Below the pieces are notes generated by a model that was not told the origin of the DNA, ran no database searches, and saw only the letters and a list, made by a program, of their open reading frames with translations. Below are positions 46,690-59,784 of a DNA stretch of 64,000 bases, piece by piece; the first letter of the stretch is position 1; every line of letters begins with the position of its first letter. The translations under genes were made by a program, and so were the position numbers. The stretch is from positions 21,050,942 through 21,114,941 of the forward strand of contig CM064732.1 of the NCBI GenBank assembly GCA_032717465.1, given 5' to 3'. Origin of the DNA: Coenobita brevimanus (taxonomy: Eukaryota; Arthropoda; Malacostraca; Decapoda; Coenobitidae).

Positions 46690-47760
46690 TGTAATTATCG
46701 TGTGGTCCATCGTCTTTCATGTATTTGTCGTGTGTACTGTGCGGTTACTTTCATTATGTTATCGTTTTTAAAGCTGTTTTCTTTTTTTATTCTTTATTTA
46801 ATGCTATTACGTATGTATATTATCTTCGGTGTGTTGTCATCTGTAATGTTGTCTTCAGTCTACATCTATCTTCTCGATTGTACCGCTGTCTTCAGTGCCG
46901 TATGTCGTAAGTGCCAATGTTTTCCGACACTGATTTTCTTTTTCTTTTTTTGTTTTTATGTGTTTTGCACTCTATGTACCATTTACTTTGTCGTCCGTAC
47001 TATCGTAGTCAGTTCGAATGTCGTCTGCTGCACTATCCTCACTGTATATTTTCGTCTGTACCGTTGCCTGCATTGTACCCAGCAGCGTCTTGAATACCAA
47101 TAACGAATTCAATGGTATCAGAGTGGCGGGTGGGTTGTGACTTGGCGTGGGACGGGTCGGTTCCCTGAGGAGGCCACGGATTATTGGGAAGGCATTTGGC
47201 TACTGATTCTGTGATGGCCTGGCTCCATCCCTCCCTGACTTACCTCATCATCTGGCAATTTCACGTGTCTCTTCTCCCTGTGTCCCTCACTCCTCCCCTC
47301 TTCTTCCATTCCAAACTCCTCCACTCCCTGCCTGCTTACGAACTTTTTCTTAATAGTCGTCTTCCTCCCTGTCTTCCTGATAGCTCTCTAATTCCTTACC
47401 TGCATTTGTGATGGCTGTCTACCTATTTGCACGAACGTTTTCTTAGTGAGTGTCGTATACCCTGTCTGTATCTGTTGGAGGCTTCATAATGTATGCACGA
47501 ACACTCTCCCTGTCTTGATTTGGAATGGCAGTCTTACTCTCAGCATGATCTTTATATATTTTCTTTGTCTTGTTCCCGATGTGTCATTATGACTGCTTAA
47601 TGTCTGCTCGGAAGTTATGTTTCTCGATTAGTGTCTTATCCCTGGTCTGTCTTTGTAATGGCTGTCGTACTGTCTATATGAACACTGTCTTTCATGAAGA
47701 TTGAGTTATTCTGTATGATCTGTGATGACAAAAATACTCTGCCCAATGAACATTTGTTTG
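46690..47760. other. T-rich region with loose TGTC/GTCTT repeats
   Basis: 46690-47090 is dominated by variants of TGTCGTCTGTAC. In 47400-47700 variants of TTTG(T/G)(G/A)ATGGC(T/A)GTC recur at 47405, 47519 and 47652. The Cys/Phe-rich open frame at 46702-47103 follows from this composition and is not called a gene. Confidence 0.4.
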
Positions 47761-48673
47761 TTCTGAGAGGTTGAGAATCACAAACTCATTAAAATTTCCT
47801 TCTTATATATAAGAGTTAGGTTTGTATTGTGTAATGGATACCTTACTGTAATCAGTAAATGAGTTACATAGTTTATTAGCTGCTTCTCTCCTTGATTATC
47901 TGGATTGTAGTTCACAAAGACGCTTGTGATAAACTCCTTGTTGTAATTAGGTGCTATTTTTGCACTTTGTAATGACTGATTTACTGTAGCAAATAAATGG
48001 GTGATCCATCTATATTTGCCCCCCCCCCCTTTCCTTTTTGTTGCAGGTTAATATTCTTTCGAAATAAAACAAGATTTTGTAAAAAAAAAAAAAAAAAACG
48101 AGTATTCTACTCTATCCTTCCTTTGATCATTTTACAAAAGCAATCATAGTTATGGCAGGAAATTGACGGTAAGCCTCTTAACTAATATTTGCGGCATATG
48201 TGTCGTTGGCACCTAATTACTTTCAAAAGTTTCTGTGATTGTATATATTTTTTTCTTATTCATACTGAATAGGGCGTCTGGGACTACTTCATTGGGAAGG
48301 CAGAGGAAAAAATCCATCATTTTTTGTCCTAAAATATATAGTATTTTCTTTATTTTAAAAAGTTCCGAAACCCAGACGACTTTTTTCAGGGTAGGAGAGC
48401 AGTCAAGTACTGAAAGACTTAATGAAGGCTGTATCAGACCGTTTCAAAATAAGACATTTCTCATAGCGTCAGTAGAATCGTCTAAACATAACAGTTAAAG
48501 AGTAATAACAAAAAAGACGTCATCATACTGAACAGGAGAGATATTACCTATGCTGAAGAAAGTATACCGGTACGAACTCCTCATCTCGCCACTGACATAT
48601 CATACCATACATAAATTCTGTCTGTCGGCCTCTCTTTGTGACTGCTGTCTGAACTCCCTGTCCATCCGCTTAT
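47761..48673. other. No gene seen
   Basis: AT-rich. C-run at 48020-48029 and A-run at 48081-48098. Confidence 0.4.
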
Positions 48674-48829
<156 letters not shown>

Positions 48830-49145
48830 CCTCATCAGTAAGTGGCAAAAAAGGTTGGAGTGGCAATTATAATGTTGGCAGTGTTGAAGAACTACGCAGA
48901 ACAAGAGTAAATATGAGAACAAGATGCTACACCGATACCGTAGTACAGAAAGAAAATGACACCAAAGAATGAAAACACAAAAAATAGGGGAGGTCAATAG
49001 CCTACACATCTAAAATAGACAGAATGGCATCCACTGCAAACGGAGAAAGAAGTGGTTAGACAGCTAAAATAAAGCAGACAGAAACATGAAGCTATCACAC
49101 ACACTAAAACACCACACCCCCCACACACACACAAACAAACAAACA

Positions 49146-49155
<10 letters not shown>
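48830..49155. other. No gene seen
   Basis: Purine-rich short region, then CA-rich sequence. Confidence 0.4.

Positions 49156-49226
<71 letters not shown>
49156..49226. repeat. (TA)n microsatellite
   Basis: About 71 bases of TA ending directly at the LINE fragment. Confidence 0.97.
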
Positions 49227-49228
<2 letters not shown>

Positions 49229-49459
49229 GCAAGAGTTAACCGTTACTCCCAGTCTTTCATTTATACAACAGGTCAACTCTGGAACCGTCTCCCTTTGTTC
49301 GTATTTCCTACTTCCTATGATCTCCAGCCTTTTAAACGCAGTGTGTCCAAGCATCTCGATATGACCGGATCTTGAATTTGCCTCTCTTTTGTATTGTTTT
49401 TGTATTTTCTTGGAGGGAGAGTTTTGCGGGCTCCTCGCCTTTGGTTCCTTCTTTCTTGC

Positions 49460-49462
<3 letters not shown>
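49227..49462 (+). mobile_element. Jockey-like LINE 3' end between (TA)n tracts
   Basis: Co-linear with 40670-40918: AAGAGTTAACCGTTACTCCC, CAACAGGTCAACTCTGGAAC and TTTTGTATTTTCTTGGAGGG. In place of an A tail it ends CTTTCTTGCATAATATAT and passes into (TA)n. Confidence 0.85.

Positions 49463-49541
<79 letters not shown>
49463..49541. repeat. (TA)n microsatellite with one CAG break
   Basis: TA tract broken at 49506-49508. It joins the LINE end to the SINE start. Confidence 0.97.
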
Positions 49542-49543
<2 letters not shown>

Positions 49544-49905
49544 AGCCTCTGTGGTACAGTGGTAGAGTGTGAGTTTCACACGCTAGTGGACGCGGGTTCC
49601 CCTCCCGCCAGTTATAAACACTCTGGGAAGCATTCACGAGCCACTGACCACTTTGGCGGACACAAGGGTTGCTGTGGTTGAACCAGTGTCGCATACTATG
49701 AGTCGGCTTAAGGCGGGCCGATTACACCTGGTCCACAGACTACACACACGTCCAAAGCCACTCCAACAGTACAATTACATTCACAAGCACTTCTCACCCA
49801 ACATATAGTCTCTACCAGACAGCCTAAGCCACTGGGTAAAGATACATTGGCTGTATCGTCCCTGCTTCGGTAGCGATAGGCCGGTCCTGCAGTGGACCTC
49901 AACGG

Positions 49906-49910
<5 letters not shown>
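49542..49910 (+). mobile_element. tRNA-derived SINE, second family
   Basis: Starts GGAGCCTCTGTGGTACAGTG, which fits a tRNA acceptor and D-arm with an A box (TGGTACAGTGGTAGAG). An anticodon-arm-like hairpin follows (GTGTGAGTTTCACACGC), then a B box GGTTCCCCTCC at about 49597. A ~290-base body ends CAACGGCTGATATATAT. The body does not match the SINE family at 4339 and 16221. It is bounded by (TA)n on both sides. Confidence 0.75.

Positions 49911-49969
<59 letters not shown>
49911..49969. repeat. (TA)n microsatellite after SINE
   Basis: About 59 bases; it continues directly from the SINE end and may be an expanded tail. Confidence 0.96.
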
Positions 49970-49972
<3 letters not shown>

Positions 49973-50426
49973 GTGAACTTAGTGTTTCTGTGTGTGTGTG
50001 TATGTTTGACAGAGAGACAGAGAGAGAGGAAGATACCTTCATGTTTCTCTCTGCTTTATTTTAGCTGTCCAATCACTTCTTACTTCATCTGCAGTGGGTG
50101 CCTTTCTATCTGCCTACTTTATTTTCGATGGGTACTGGCCAATCCTATTTTTTTACATATTTAGCTTTTTGTTGTGTTTCCCTTCCTGTATTGTCGGTGT
50201 AGCAACTTGAACTCATGTTTACTTTTCTTCTACATGCTTCATCACCATTGCCAACATTTTAAGTTTTCAGTCTGACCCATTTCGTTTATTGCTTTTTAAA
50301 TGACATATGATCAAAAAAACAAGGAAAGAGAAAATGCAAAAGCGGGAGAGCTATCAACAGCATCCTCAGTGATACAGACCGCAGTTTTTTTTTTTTACGT
50401 TATTCCAGCCTCTGCAATGTTAACAC
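49970..50426. other. No gene seen
   Basis: Contains a short GT and GA microsatellite (49991-50028). No other features. Confidence 0.4.
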
Positions 50427-50495
50427 TAGCGCACTGGTTAAAGCGTCTGGCCATATATTTTTTTTTTTTTTTTTTTTTTTTTATTCGACCCTTTC
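50427..50495 (+). repeat. tRNA-like head split by a T25 run
   Basis: TAGCGCACTGGTTAAAGCG is a good pol III A box with D-arm. 25 T residues at 50458-50482 follow, then ATTCGACCC, which resembles the core of a B box. If they belong together, a T-run lies inside the promoter and would stop pol III. Confidence 0.4.
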
Positions 50496-50499
50496 ACAT

Positions 50500-51236
50500 A
50501 CACTTATCAGACACAAAAACATAGGTACATAGTTAATCTATACAGTAAGCACAATATTTATTTTACACAGACACGAAGAAATATGTTGCTTGCTGTCAAT
50601 ATATCCACGTACTCTAAAAACAAAATAGTTCAGACACTCTTTATCCCTCTGATTCTCTCAGTATCCATCGTCCTTCCAGCAAACTTATACTTCTTATTAT
50701 CAGCTCATTCTCTGTGAGAGATCTGTCTTAGGAAAATTATATCGTTTGGTTTCAGCGAGAACAATAAAAAAAAAATAATAATAATATTATGAGCGTTAAA
50801 TGAAGATTATTTCTAAACCCCACATTACAATTGGGAAGTGTCGGACTCTACTATTTTAGCATGTGTCTGTGCATTAAGTACTAATATTGACCCTAAAAAT
50901 ATTTTGACAATAAATGCATAATTGGAAACTTAATTATAATTAAATAATAAATGAACTACTTTACAAATATTTTTAAACACGAGTATAGTGTAAGTGCATC
51001 ATAAATACGATTTCAGTCATCATTTCTGCTATTTTAAAAGGCTTTCAAATGATAGCAGCACCCACATCTGCTCTATTCTAAGATGAAATAATTTCTTACT
51101 ACTTAAACAAATCAACGGCACTCTTCTCATCCATAAGCTGTTAAGAACAGTTAACTGCCCAGCCCTTTTCCATGTTTCTTTGTGTTTATTAACGGCTATT
51201 CCTGCACGACGTAGTGTACCTGCACTTCTCCCCAAA
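50500..51236. other. No gene seen
   Basis: AT-rich sequence with no recognised features. Confidence 0.4.
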
Positions 51237-52315
51237 CATGAGGCCTTATCCCAATGACATGCCGTGGAATGTTCGTCTGATTTTGAACCCTGTCAAGAAC
51301 TCCGTTACCAATTGTTTCTGGCCGTTCCAGAAAGTTGTGATTAATGAGTTATTTGTTCGTATTAGGGGACGTCCAGGATTCATCCAGTAAATGTGGCTAA
51401 AGCGTCACCACTTTGGGGTAATTTCTTTTTATATGTGACAACATGACTGGATTTATGCCAGATTTTGTGGTGTTCATGTGAGGACACTCACACCTTCTTT
51501 GGTGCAGTCGTGAAGGCCCTCATGAATCGCTACTTTAGGGTTTACCACATCTTACAATTACTATGCGTCTCCTGCTCTAATGAAGTACCTCTTTTCGCAA
51601 AAATCGGGAAGGTGCTGTACTGTGAGAGGATGGAAGAAGTACCTCACCACCACAACTGAGAAGGGGACAATCCTCAGGTGAAAATTATGTAAGATATTTG
51701 CCATCCAGTGGATGATAAAGTCAACATGCTTAGCAAATATCACAAGGGGGAGATGAAAGCCACTGGAAAGCAAGAACAAAGGACCAAGGATCCTATCCTC
51801 AAGCCCGTTGTTGTGAACAACTATAACATGGAGATGTGACTCATTTACAAGTCAGACATGCAAATTGATGTAATTGACCGATTTTGTAAATCCTGCAAGA
51901 GTACAAGAAGGCATTCTACACTTTTTTTCTTTTACATTGCTATGTTAAACTCCTTCATAGTTTACAAATACACTGCCATCGCCAATACTTCTCTATGCTA
52001 GATCGAGAAGAACTTGGTTTGGGAACTGCTTTCATTGTCTGAGGTTCATCATGCTGAACCCATGAGACACCTGTTTGGGAGATTGCAGTGCCAGGTGTAC
52101 CTCTCCCGCCACCTCCTCATACTCATAGGGAGACTCCATCTGGCAAGAGGCATATCAAGCAGTGCAATGCATGTCTGATTTCTCATGCAAGACTCAATGT
52201 ACACAGAGAAACCATGCACCAGTAAGATGAGTGCAAGGAGGCATTGTGCCTGCTGTACTACGTTATCTATCACAAGCATGACAAACATTACATGCTGGTT
52301 TCTGGAGTGAAGGGA
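51237..52315 (+). pseudogene. Second piggyBac transposase relic
   Basis: Follows the same order as the copy at 35.1-37.2 kb in drifting frames: FWPFQKVVINELFVRIRGRP near 51320-51380 (first Asp now Asn), GAVVKALMNRYFRVYHI, then TSYNYYASPALMKYLF (second Asp now Tyr). After that come KVNMLSKYHKGEMKATGKQE, KSDMQIDVIDRFCKSCKS and IAMLNSFIVYK. A Cys/His-rich C-terminal part is still visible (PPSGKRHIKQCNACLI, then DECKEALC), which the other copy seems to lack. No terminal repeats found; a T-run follows at 52319-52339. Confidence 0.75.
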
Positions 52316-52399
52316 AGATTTTTTTTTTTTTTTTTTTTTCAGTTCTCCCTCCCAGAGCGTATGTAGTGTATGACAATGACGTGTGTGACGAACACTAAA

Positions 52400-52840
52400 C
52401 AGTTATTTTATAAGTGCTTAGAAAAATAAGTGATGCCTAAGCATAATGTATAAAAGCAACTGCTTAGATATTAGTAATTTTTGTACAGTAAGAAATAAGA
52501 AGAAATGATGCATAGAAAAAAATATAGAAATCAGTGCTTTTGGAAAATTAAGTAGTTACTGGACCATGAGATATTTTGATGTCATTTATTACAAACAAGG
52601 TACAGGAAAACACTTAAGCGAATCTTGAGAATTTAGAAAAATAAGTTCTTGTACTGTATATACGTGATTTTTGCAGAGATCTTAATAGAAATAAATGACT
52701 TTGTTACCATACTAGGAGATACTGCGATGTCAGTTATTAGAGTGAAACAAGGTACAGACTAACATGAAAGCCAATCCTAAGTATTTGGAAAAATAAGTGT
52801 TTGTATTGTAGAGCTGTAGGGATGTAAGTGATTTATAGAA
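52400..52840. repeat. Degenerate ~152 bp tandem repeat
   Basis: AACAAGGTACAG occurs at 52596 and 52747, and TT.GAAAAATAAGT(T/G) near 52634 and 52787. A weaker related phrase occurs at 52417. Confidence 0.5.
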
Positions 52841-52914
52841 AAATACAAGTGCTCGTGGGCCCTTTGGGCCCTCTCGCACTTGCTCCTGCGGAGGGCTCTC
52901 ACGCTCTGCGCTCG

Positions 52915-52965
52915 ATTTCTCGTGCTTCGCACTCGTTTCCTCGTGCTTCTCACTCGTTTCCTTTC
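52915..52965. repeat. Short 22-23 bp tandem repeat
   Basis: TCGTGCTTC(G/T)CACTCGTTTCC occurs twice in a row, with weaker related phrases just upstream (CGCTCTGCGCTCGATTTC). Confidence 0.7.
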
Positions 52966-53009
52966 ACTTCGATTTCTAAAAGTCCCGGTACCGAATGAAC
53001 TGTTTTCCG

Positions 53010-53375
53010 AACCAAACTTTGATCGCTCTTAAGTCTAATAAGAAATCATCCATCCAGATGGGACGAAGTTTTTCGACATCAATGAATTTTCTGTGATTTT
53101 CATGACAATTTTGGTGCACCAGGACGCCTCTGTACCGAAGAAAGGCACGCTCACCTCGCTTCGGGAATGGAACCCAAGTTGTCTGCACGCCAGTCCCGAG
53201 ATATTAACCACTCGGCCACGGCAACCGACCGTGCGCCGGGAGCGGCGTTTTTTGGTCAAAATTTGATCGCACATTAAATACAGTAAAAGTTTTTCAATCG
53301 TGATGGGACCAAGTTTTTCTTTTCACATCAGCGAATTTTTTTGCTATTTTTATTCCAATTTTGGTGCGATTTGAA
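53010..53375 (-). repeat. tRNA(Leu/Ser)-like head between two related arms
   Basis: On the minus strand 53228-53155 reads GGTTGCCGTGGCCGAGTGGT then TAATATC, and later GGGTTCCATTCCCG. The A box (TGGCCGAGTGG) and B box (GGTTCCATTCC) are as in class II tRNAs, but the arms do not fold into a sound tRNA. The sequence 53011-53115 after it and 53250-53375 before it are related to each other (TTTGATCGC, GATGGGAC(G/C)AAGTTTTTC, ACAATTTTGGTGC), so the head sits inside a duplicated sequence. Confidence 0.55.
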
Positions 53376-53423
53376 TGTGTAGTTTCAGCTGCCCAAAATA
53401 CACACACACACACAGACACACGG

Positions 53424-54367
53424 CTACTGCTATAGTATATCAGAAGCTGTAGCAATAATTAAGAGATTTAGAAATGTAAATTATAACAGTGAAGTAAGAT
53501 GAAGACAAAAGTGAATTTAGAAAACAAGCCTGGTTGGTATCCCTCACAGTGCAGAATCCTTACACTGTGTGTATCCCTGATCTGCTGAGCCTTAGGTCCG
53601 TAGTCATGGTGGCATCGGAGGCTTCGTAGCACCACTTACTAAACAATTTAATTTGCTTATTAATTACCATTAACTTTTATGTTTAAAGAGCATGAACATC
53701 ATCACGGTTTTCATTAAAAAATACGGTATAAACGAGGGTGTTGATGTGTAATGTGCATAATAAATCGCTATCTAAGAAGTGTCACGAAAGAACCGGAAAC
53801 CACTTTGAGTATGAGCACTGCTCATTCGATGCTCAAATTGTCTAAGCTGGTGCAGCTTCGTAGGCTCACTTTAAATGCAAATCGAGAACTGTCTAAATTA
53901 AAAACCTATCCTAAACAAACGAATATGCCTACCAATCGCCCTCTTCGTGATGTAGTTATCTTAAATAAATCGGTGATACATAATTCTCAGTTTCATAATC
54001 CATGTGCTACCTCATTCAGGTGTCAGTTATGTGGTCAGTATTATAGCAATACTACGATACATACAGTATATACTTTACCTGCATTTGTCATGAGGTGTTG
54101 TATGTACTGGATAGTTAGCCTATAAAGTTTGTCATATACCCATTCTTTGAATACTAATGGTGGTTGTCACTGTATCATAACGTGTAAGAAAATCCTAAGG
54201 TAGTAATCTCGGATATGATGGGTGCCAAGCAGATAAACAGAACTTTGATTTCTATATCATCTAGTGGATAATACTTTGCTGTTTTGAGACTTTCCTTCGG
54301 GTATTATGTCCATTGCTATGAATTATTCACTATACACAAAATGAAGCTACGGGAGCAATTCTATATC

Positions 54368-54369
<2 letters not shown>
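53424..54369. other. No recognised gene; one 124-codon frame
   Basis: The plus frame 53751-54125 contains FRCQLCGQYY, a lone Cys pair, and is basic at its N-terminus. I do not recognise it and it may be chance. Confidence 0.3.

Positions 54370-54401
<32 letters not shown>
54370..54401. repeat. (GA)n microsatellite
   Basis: 32 bases of GA followed by a G-rich stretch. Confidence 0.95.
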
Positions 54402-55722
<1,321 letters not shown>

Positions 55723-55850
55723 ATAGGATGGTTTTAATCTGTAATCAAAAAAGGTAAGAATGCAGCGGTAATGAGTTAGACCTGAGCAGAGCAGACACGG
55801 CATCATCATGGCAATATTACTCCTTTTTTTTTTTTTTTTTTTTTTTTTTT

Positions 55851-56514
55851 GATATAGTTAATTATCAAGTGAACAGTTGACAGTTCGCCTCTAATTTGTA
55901 ATGTGCAAGAGTTAATAGCTCTAGGGTCTCGTTATAAGTAATATGTGACATGTGTAATTACAAAACTCATTAAAACCAATAGAGCATAAATTACCATGAC
56001 TGATACATAATTATGGGAAACTGAGTTACCGTTTTACCCTTGTCACTATGATGATGTCTTTCATTCTTGCTATCCTCAGACGATCACTTTTAGGCAAAGG
56101 AAAGTCTTTCGTAGCGAAGAGGTTGGATGCAATTTTAGCTAGAATCCTCAGAAAAATGACTCACAATTTTCTTGAAGCTACAGCCGTACGAAGCAAAACT
56201 GTTTTGAAAGATGCCTATAACGAAGGAGTTTAGGAATTCCGATAAACAGTGAGTAAAATGTTGTTCTTCATTAAAAAAGAAATGGTAACTTAAACACTGT
56301 AATTTATAGCTTTTTCTATTATGGTAATTATTGCGGTATCTTTTGTAGGCGTAGGATTTTGGTGATTGGATAAGGTAAGCGAAAGTGTGCTTAAGCGAGG
56401 AATGGGTAGTGAAGAAGAAAAAGAAGTGAAGAATAACCGAAATGGATGGTTGAAGCACGTATGGAAATTCTGAAAGTAATCTGCGCTCCGTTTATTACTT
56501 AGCAGTTAACGAAA

Positions 56515-56516
<2 letters not shown>
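55851..56516. other. No gene seen
   Basis: AT-rich with no recognised features. Confidence 0.4.

Positions 56517-56557
<41 letters not shown>
56517..56557. repeat. (GT)n microsatellite
   Basis: About 40 bases. A second short GT tract is at 57112-57134. Confidence 0.97.
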
Positions 56558-56560
<3 letters not shown>

Positions 56561-56579
56561 AATACAACATTTGTTATCT

Positions 56580-57070
56580 GGTAACTTTGAACCTGAAATG
56601 ATGTAAAATGAACCATAAAATTTTGTCTATCTATACCTAAAACGGAGAGTTGCCAGTATCTGGAAATTTACGATAATTAATCGGCGAGAGGTTGAAGGTA
56701 ACGTATACTGGAGTGCATTTAACTGGATATGTTTCGTATATTGTATAGATACAATCCTTATGTAATCATTTGTGCGGAGGGGTGCAGCAAGATACGTAGC
56801 GCAAGATTGTCCTTTGACTTAAATATTAAAAGACCGATCTCAATGTTCAGAGACAAACAATTTGTTTCTTGTGAGAACTTTGAACCCGATACGACACTTA
56901 AGACAATTGATAATATTTTGTCTGTTTATACTTAAAGTGAAGAGTTGCCAGTGTATGGGGATTTAGGATAATTAATTGGAATGTAGTTGAAGTTAAGATA
57001 TATTGGACTGCAGTTAGTAGGAGGTATAATTAAGTTTGTATACATACTGCCTTTATATAATTATTGTTAG
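56580..57070. repeat. Diverged direct repeat, ~297 bp apart
   Basis: Shared phrases occur in the same order: AACTTTGAACC(T/C)GA (56583, 56877), ATTTTGTCT(A/G)T, AGAGTTGCCAGT (56645, 56942), GATAATTAAT(C/T)GG and ATA(C/T)TGGA(G/C)TGCA. Each repeat lies next to a GT microsatellite, on its 5' or 3' side. Confidence 0.65.
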
Positions 57071-57134
57071 TTGTATTTTAATGCTGTGGCCAATAAACTA
57101 TCTACCTATCTGTGTGTGTGTGTGTGTGTGTGTG

Positions 57135-57764
57135 ATGTCAATCCTGCTAGGTGGTTTTGAGACTGTTGAAGGCTTGAATGAGGAGGAAATGAAGTATATC
57201 TCATTTCCTTTGACAAGTGGTTGACACTTCAACTTTTTTGTTCACCTGCTCTTGTATCTGGAGTCGCCATTCCGTGTATACTAAAAACGGAAGACAGAAC
57301 AGGAAGAGCGGACTGGAAGGGAGAGAGTAATGAGGGAACGACGGAATAAGGAGCAGGGACGGTACGGGCGGGAAGAAGAGATTGAGACATGGAGGACAGG
57401 GATATGCCAAAGAACCTTATCATTTCCAATACATGGCGCACATTTTATGTCATTCTTTATGCAGCCTCGGAGAGATTTTTGGAACTGGAGAGGTGAGATA
57501 CAACCTTCAATAATCTCATCACTGCAAGAGGTCTCTCCTATGTTTAATAAAACATAAAAAAGAAGAAATGTAATTGGATTAATATGGATGAAAATATTTA
57601 CTGCTGATGATAATGGAAATATCACGGTGATGGTATACCATCAGAGATACTGGTATTATTTCTTCCTATCTTAGTATTAAGTTTTTGGTTTCCAGAATGG
57701 GAGACCGAAGTCACTTGTTGCTGCCTTATGAATGGACATTTTTTATTAATTCGTTATTAAAGGC
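57135..57764. other. No gene seen
   Basis: Purine-rich stretch 57290-57400; nothing recognised. Confidence 0.4.
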
Positions 57765-59440
57765 TCCAATATGTCCGCACGCGCTGGCCTTGGTCACCAA
57801 ATGATGTTTCTCCACGCTGTTCGATCCCTGGCAGCTTCCCTATCCAGTCCCCTATCCTTGAGATCACAGTCTGTGACCTCGTCCCAGGTCGGTTTTGGTC
57901 TGCTTTTTGGAACCCTATTCTCGACGTTCACATCCCTCACCTTCTGCTTCCAGTTGTCATCCTACATCCTTTCAATATGCACAAACCATCTCAGCCTAAC
58001 TCCTCTGATCTCAACACATATACATTCCTTCCTTCCTCTCAATTGCTCAATCGCTCACAGTTCTAACCCCCCAGGCCTCTCTTTCAAGGACACACTACAT
58101 ATACATCTAGTCATTATAATTCCCGTACGTTTGAACCTACGAGTATTGCTCTTCCTTTATTGCTCAGGTCTCCCTACCGTATAGTTTTACAATACTTAAC
58201 ACATGCTGTGTAGAAGATCTCCTAGCACGGAGGTAAAGCCCCCTCGATATCAGGAGAGGTAACAGCTCCCTGAATTTCTTCCAACCAATCCTTATCGTAA
58301 CCAAGAAGCTAATTCCAACCTCACCTTCAGCATATGACATGTCCCCCATATAGCTAAACTTCTCCACACACTAAAGAAATTCACTGGAAAGATCAATATT
58401 TTCACACCTTTCAGTCTCTGCACGCTCCCCCCGACACAACTCTCACACGAAATTACCGTTATTTTGCACCCTTCTTTAAAAACACCTACTCCTTTTGTGC
58501 ATACACTTATTATAAACACAGCAAAAGCTGGAGTTACTTTCCACACCCTTGTGGCATACTCCACATGGTTGCACACACCCTGCTTTGAAAGTATCGTCAC
58601 CAACCCTAGATATAACTTTTTTTTTTTTTTTTTTTATAAATTCACGTTTGCTCTCAAACCTTTGTACTAAATTCCATCTCTCCATTTCTAAATCTTTTCT
58701 CCACCTCCTTCTCATGATCAGCAATCAGCAACAAGTCATCATCATACAACATCTTCAATGTGCGTCCATTTCTGAAGTCGCGTGAGAGAGTTTCTAGCAC
58801 CATAAAAACCAATAAAGGGCTCAAGACTGACCCCTGACGTACGCCAACGTTCACACAAGCACAAAAGAAAAATCATCACTCAAATCTCCATTCACTCTCA
58901 CCGGGTGCGAGCACCATCATTCATTGCCATAACCACTCTAACAAATCACCCTTCGATCCCAAGCTTTCTCATTGCCCACTTCACAACCTTCCTAGGAACT
59001 TTGTCAAAGGCCATTTCCAAGTCAACAAAAACAAATTACAGCTCTCTCTTGTTTCCCATATACTTTTTTTTCTTTCTGAAGCTGTCGGACAATGACTAGA
59101 ACACATTTTCCAGTCATACTTTTCAGGATTTTTTCCAGTAAAAAAGTTTTGTCTCTGTAATTTCTTCTTTCCTTGGCAACACCCTTCTCCTTATGCACAT
59201 TTACGATCACACTCTTCAGCCAGTCAACAGGAACAAATCATTAACTAAACCCACTACTACGTCTCTTGAGTACTTCAACATTTTATCAGTCAGTTCGGAC
59301 ACACCCGCCGCCTTCTCCAACTGCATCCTGCCGATTACATTGTTCGCGGTAGCAGCATCAATCAAAGGCCAACGGCCAACCATCTGGTCCACTGACTCCA
59401 ACTTTCCCTGTTCCAGTCAACTCCTCATTCAGGAACTGGT
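57765..59440 (-). pseudogene. LINE-D: RT with C-terminal cysteine-rich motif
   Basis: Minus strand, 5' to 3'. Pre-RT VGRWPLIDAATANNVIGRMQ then KAAGVSELTDKMLKYS (59380-59240). RT follows with FVDLEMAFDKVPRKVV-type reading near 59040-58980, GVRQGSVLSPLL (58850-58815) and MLYDDDLLLIADHEKE (about 58755-58710), where the usual YADD is YDDD. Then comes a Cys-rich stretch CGVCHKGVESNSSFCCVYNK (about 58565-58505) with KCMHKR, then EKFSYMGDMSYAEGEV, TIRIGWKKFRELLPLLISRG and a terminal RKQ-type segment ending near 57770 with WR-like residues. Multiple frame changes and stops. This is a different family from LINE-A, -B and -C. Confidence 0.82.
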
Positions 59441-59547
59441 TATACAAGTGCATTTAATTTAATTTATATGTTTAATTTATAAATTAATGATGAGGACAGT
59501 GCATTTTCACAGCTTGATCTTCATTTTCTGCTACATGACTTCCTTCC

Positions 59548-59548
<1 letters not shown>

Positions 59549-59581
<33 letters not shown>

Positions 59582-59635
59582 ACTAGTATTAGTAGTAGCA
59601 GTAGTAACTGTAGTAGTATGATGAGGATGAGGATT

Positions 59636-59670
<35 letters not shown>

Positions 59671-59690
59671 TACTATTATTATTATTATTT
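59549..59690. repeat. (ATT)n microsatellites with diverged middle
   Basis: ATT 59549-59580, an imperfect TAG(TAG)/GAT middle, then ATT 59643-59690. Confidence 0.95.
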
Positions 59691-59784
59691 TTGGGTAGGT
59701 GGGGGCGCTCACCATCCACTCACTCGATGTAGTGTTGCTCTCGGGTGTCTGCTCTTTCCTCTCCATCCTTCTTTCCTTCCATTC

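Noticed and set aside
46702..47103. 133-codon Cys/Phe-rich frame as a membrane protein
   Set aside because: It arises from a T-rich, loosely repetitive TGTC/GTCTT region.
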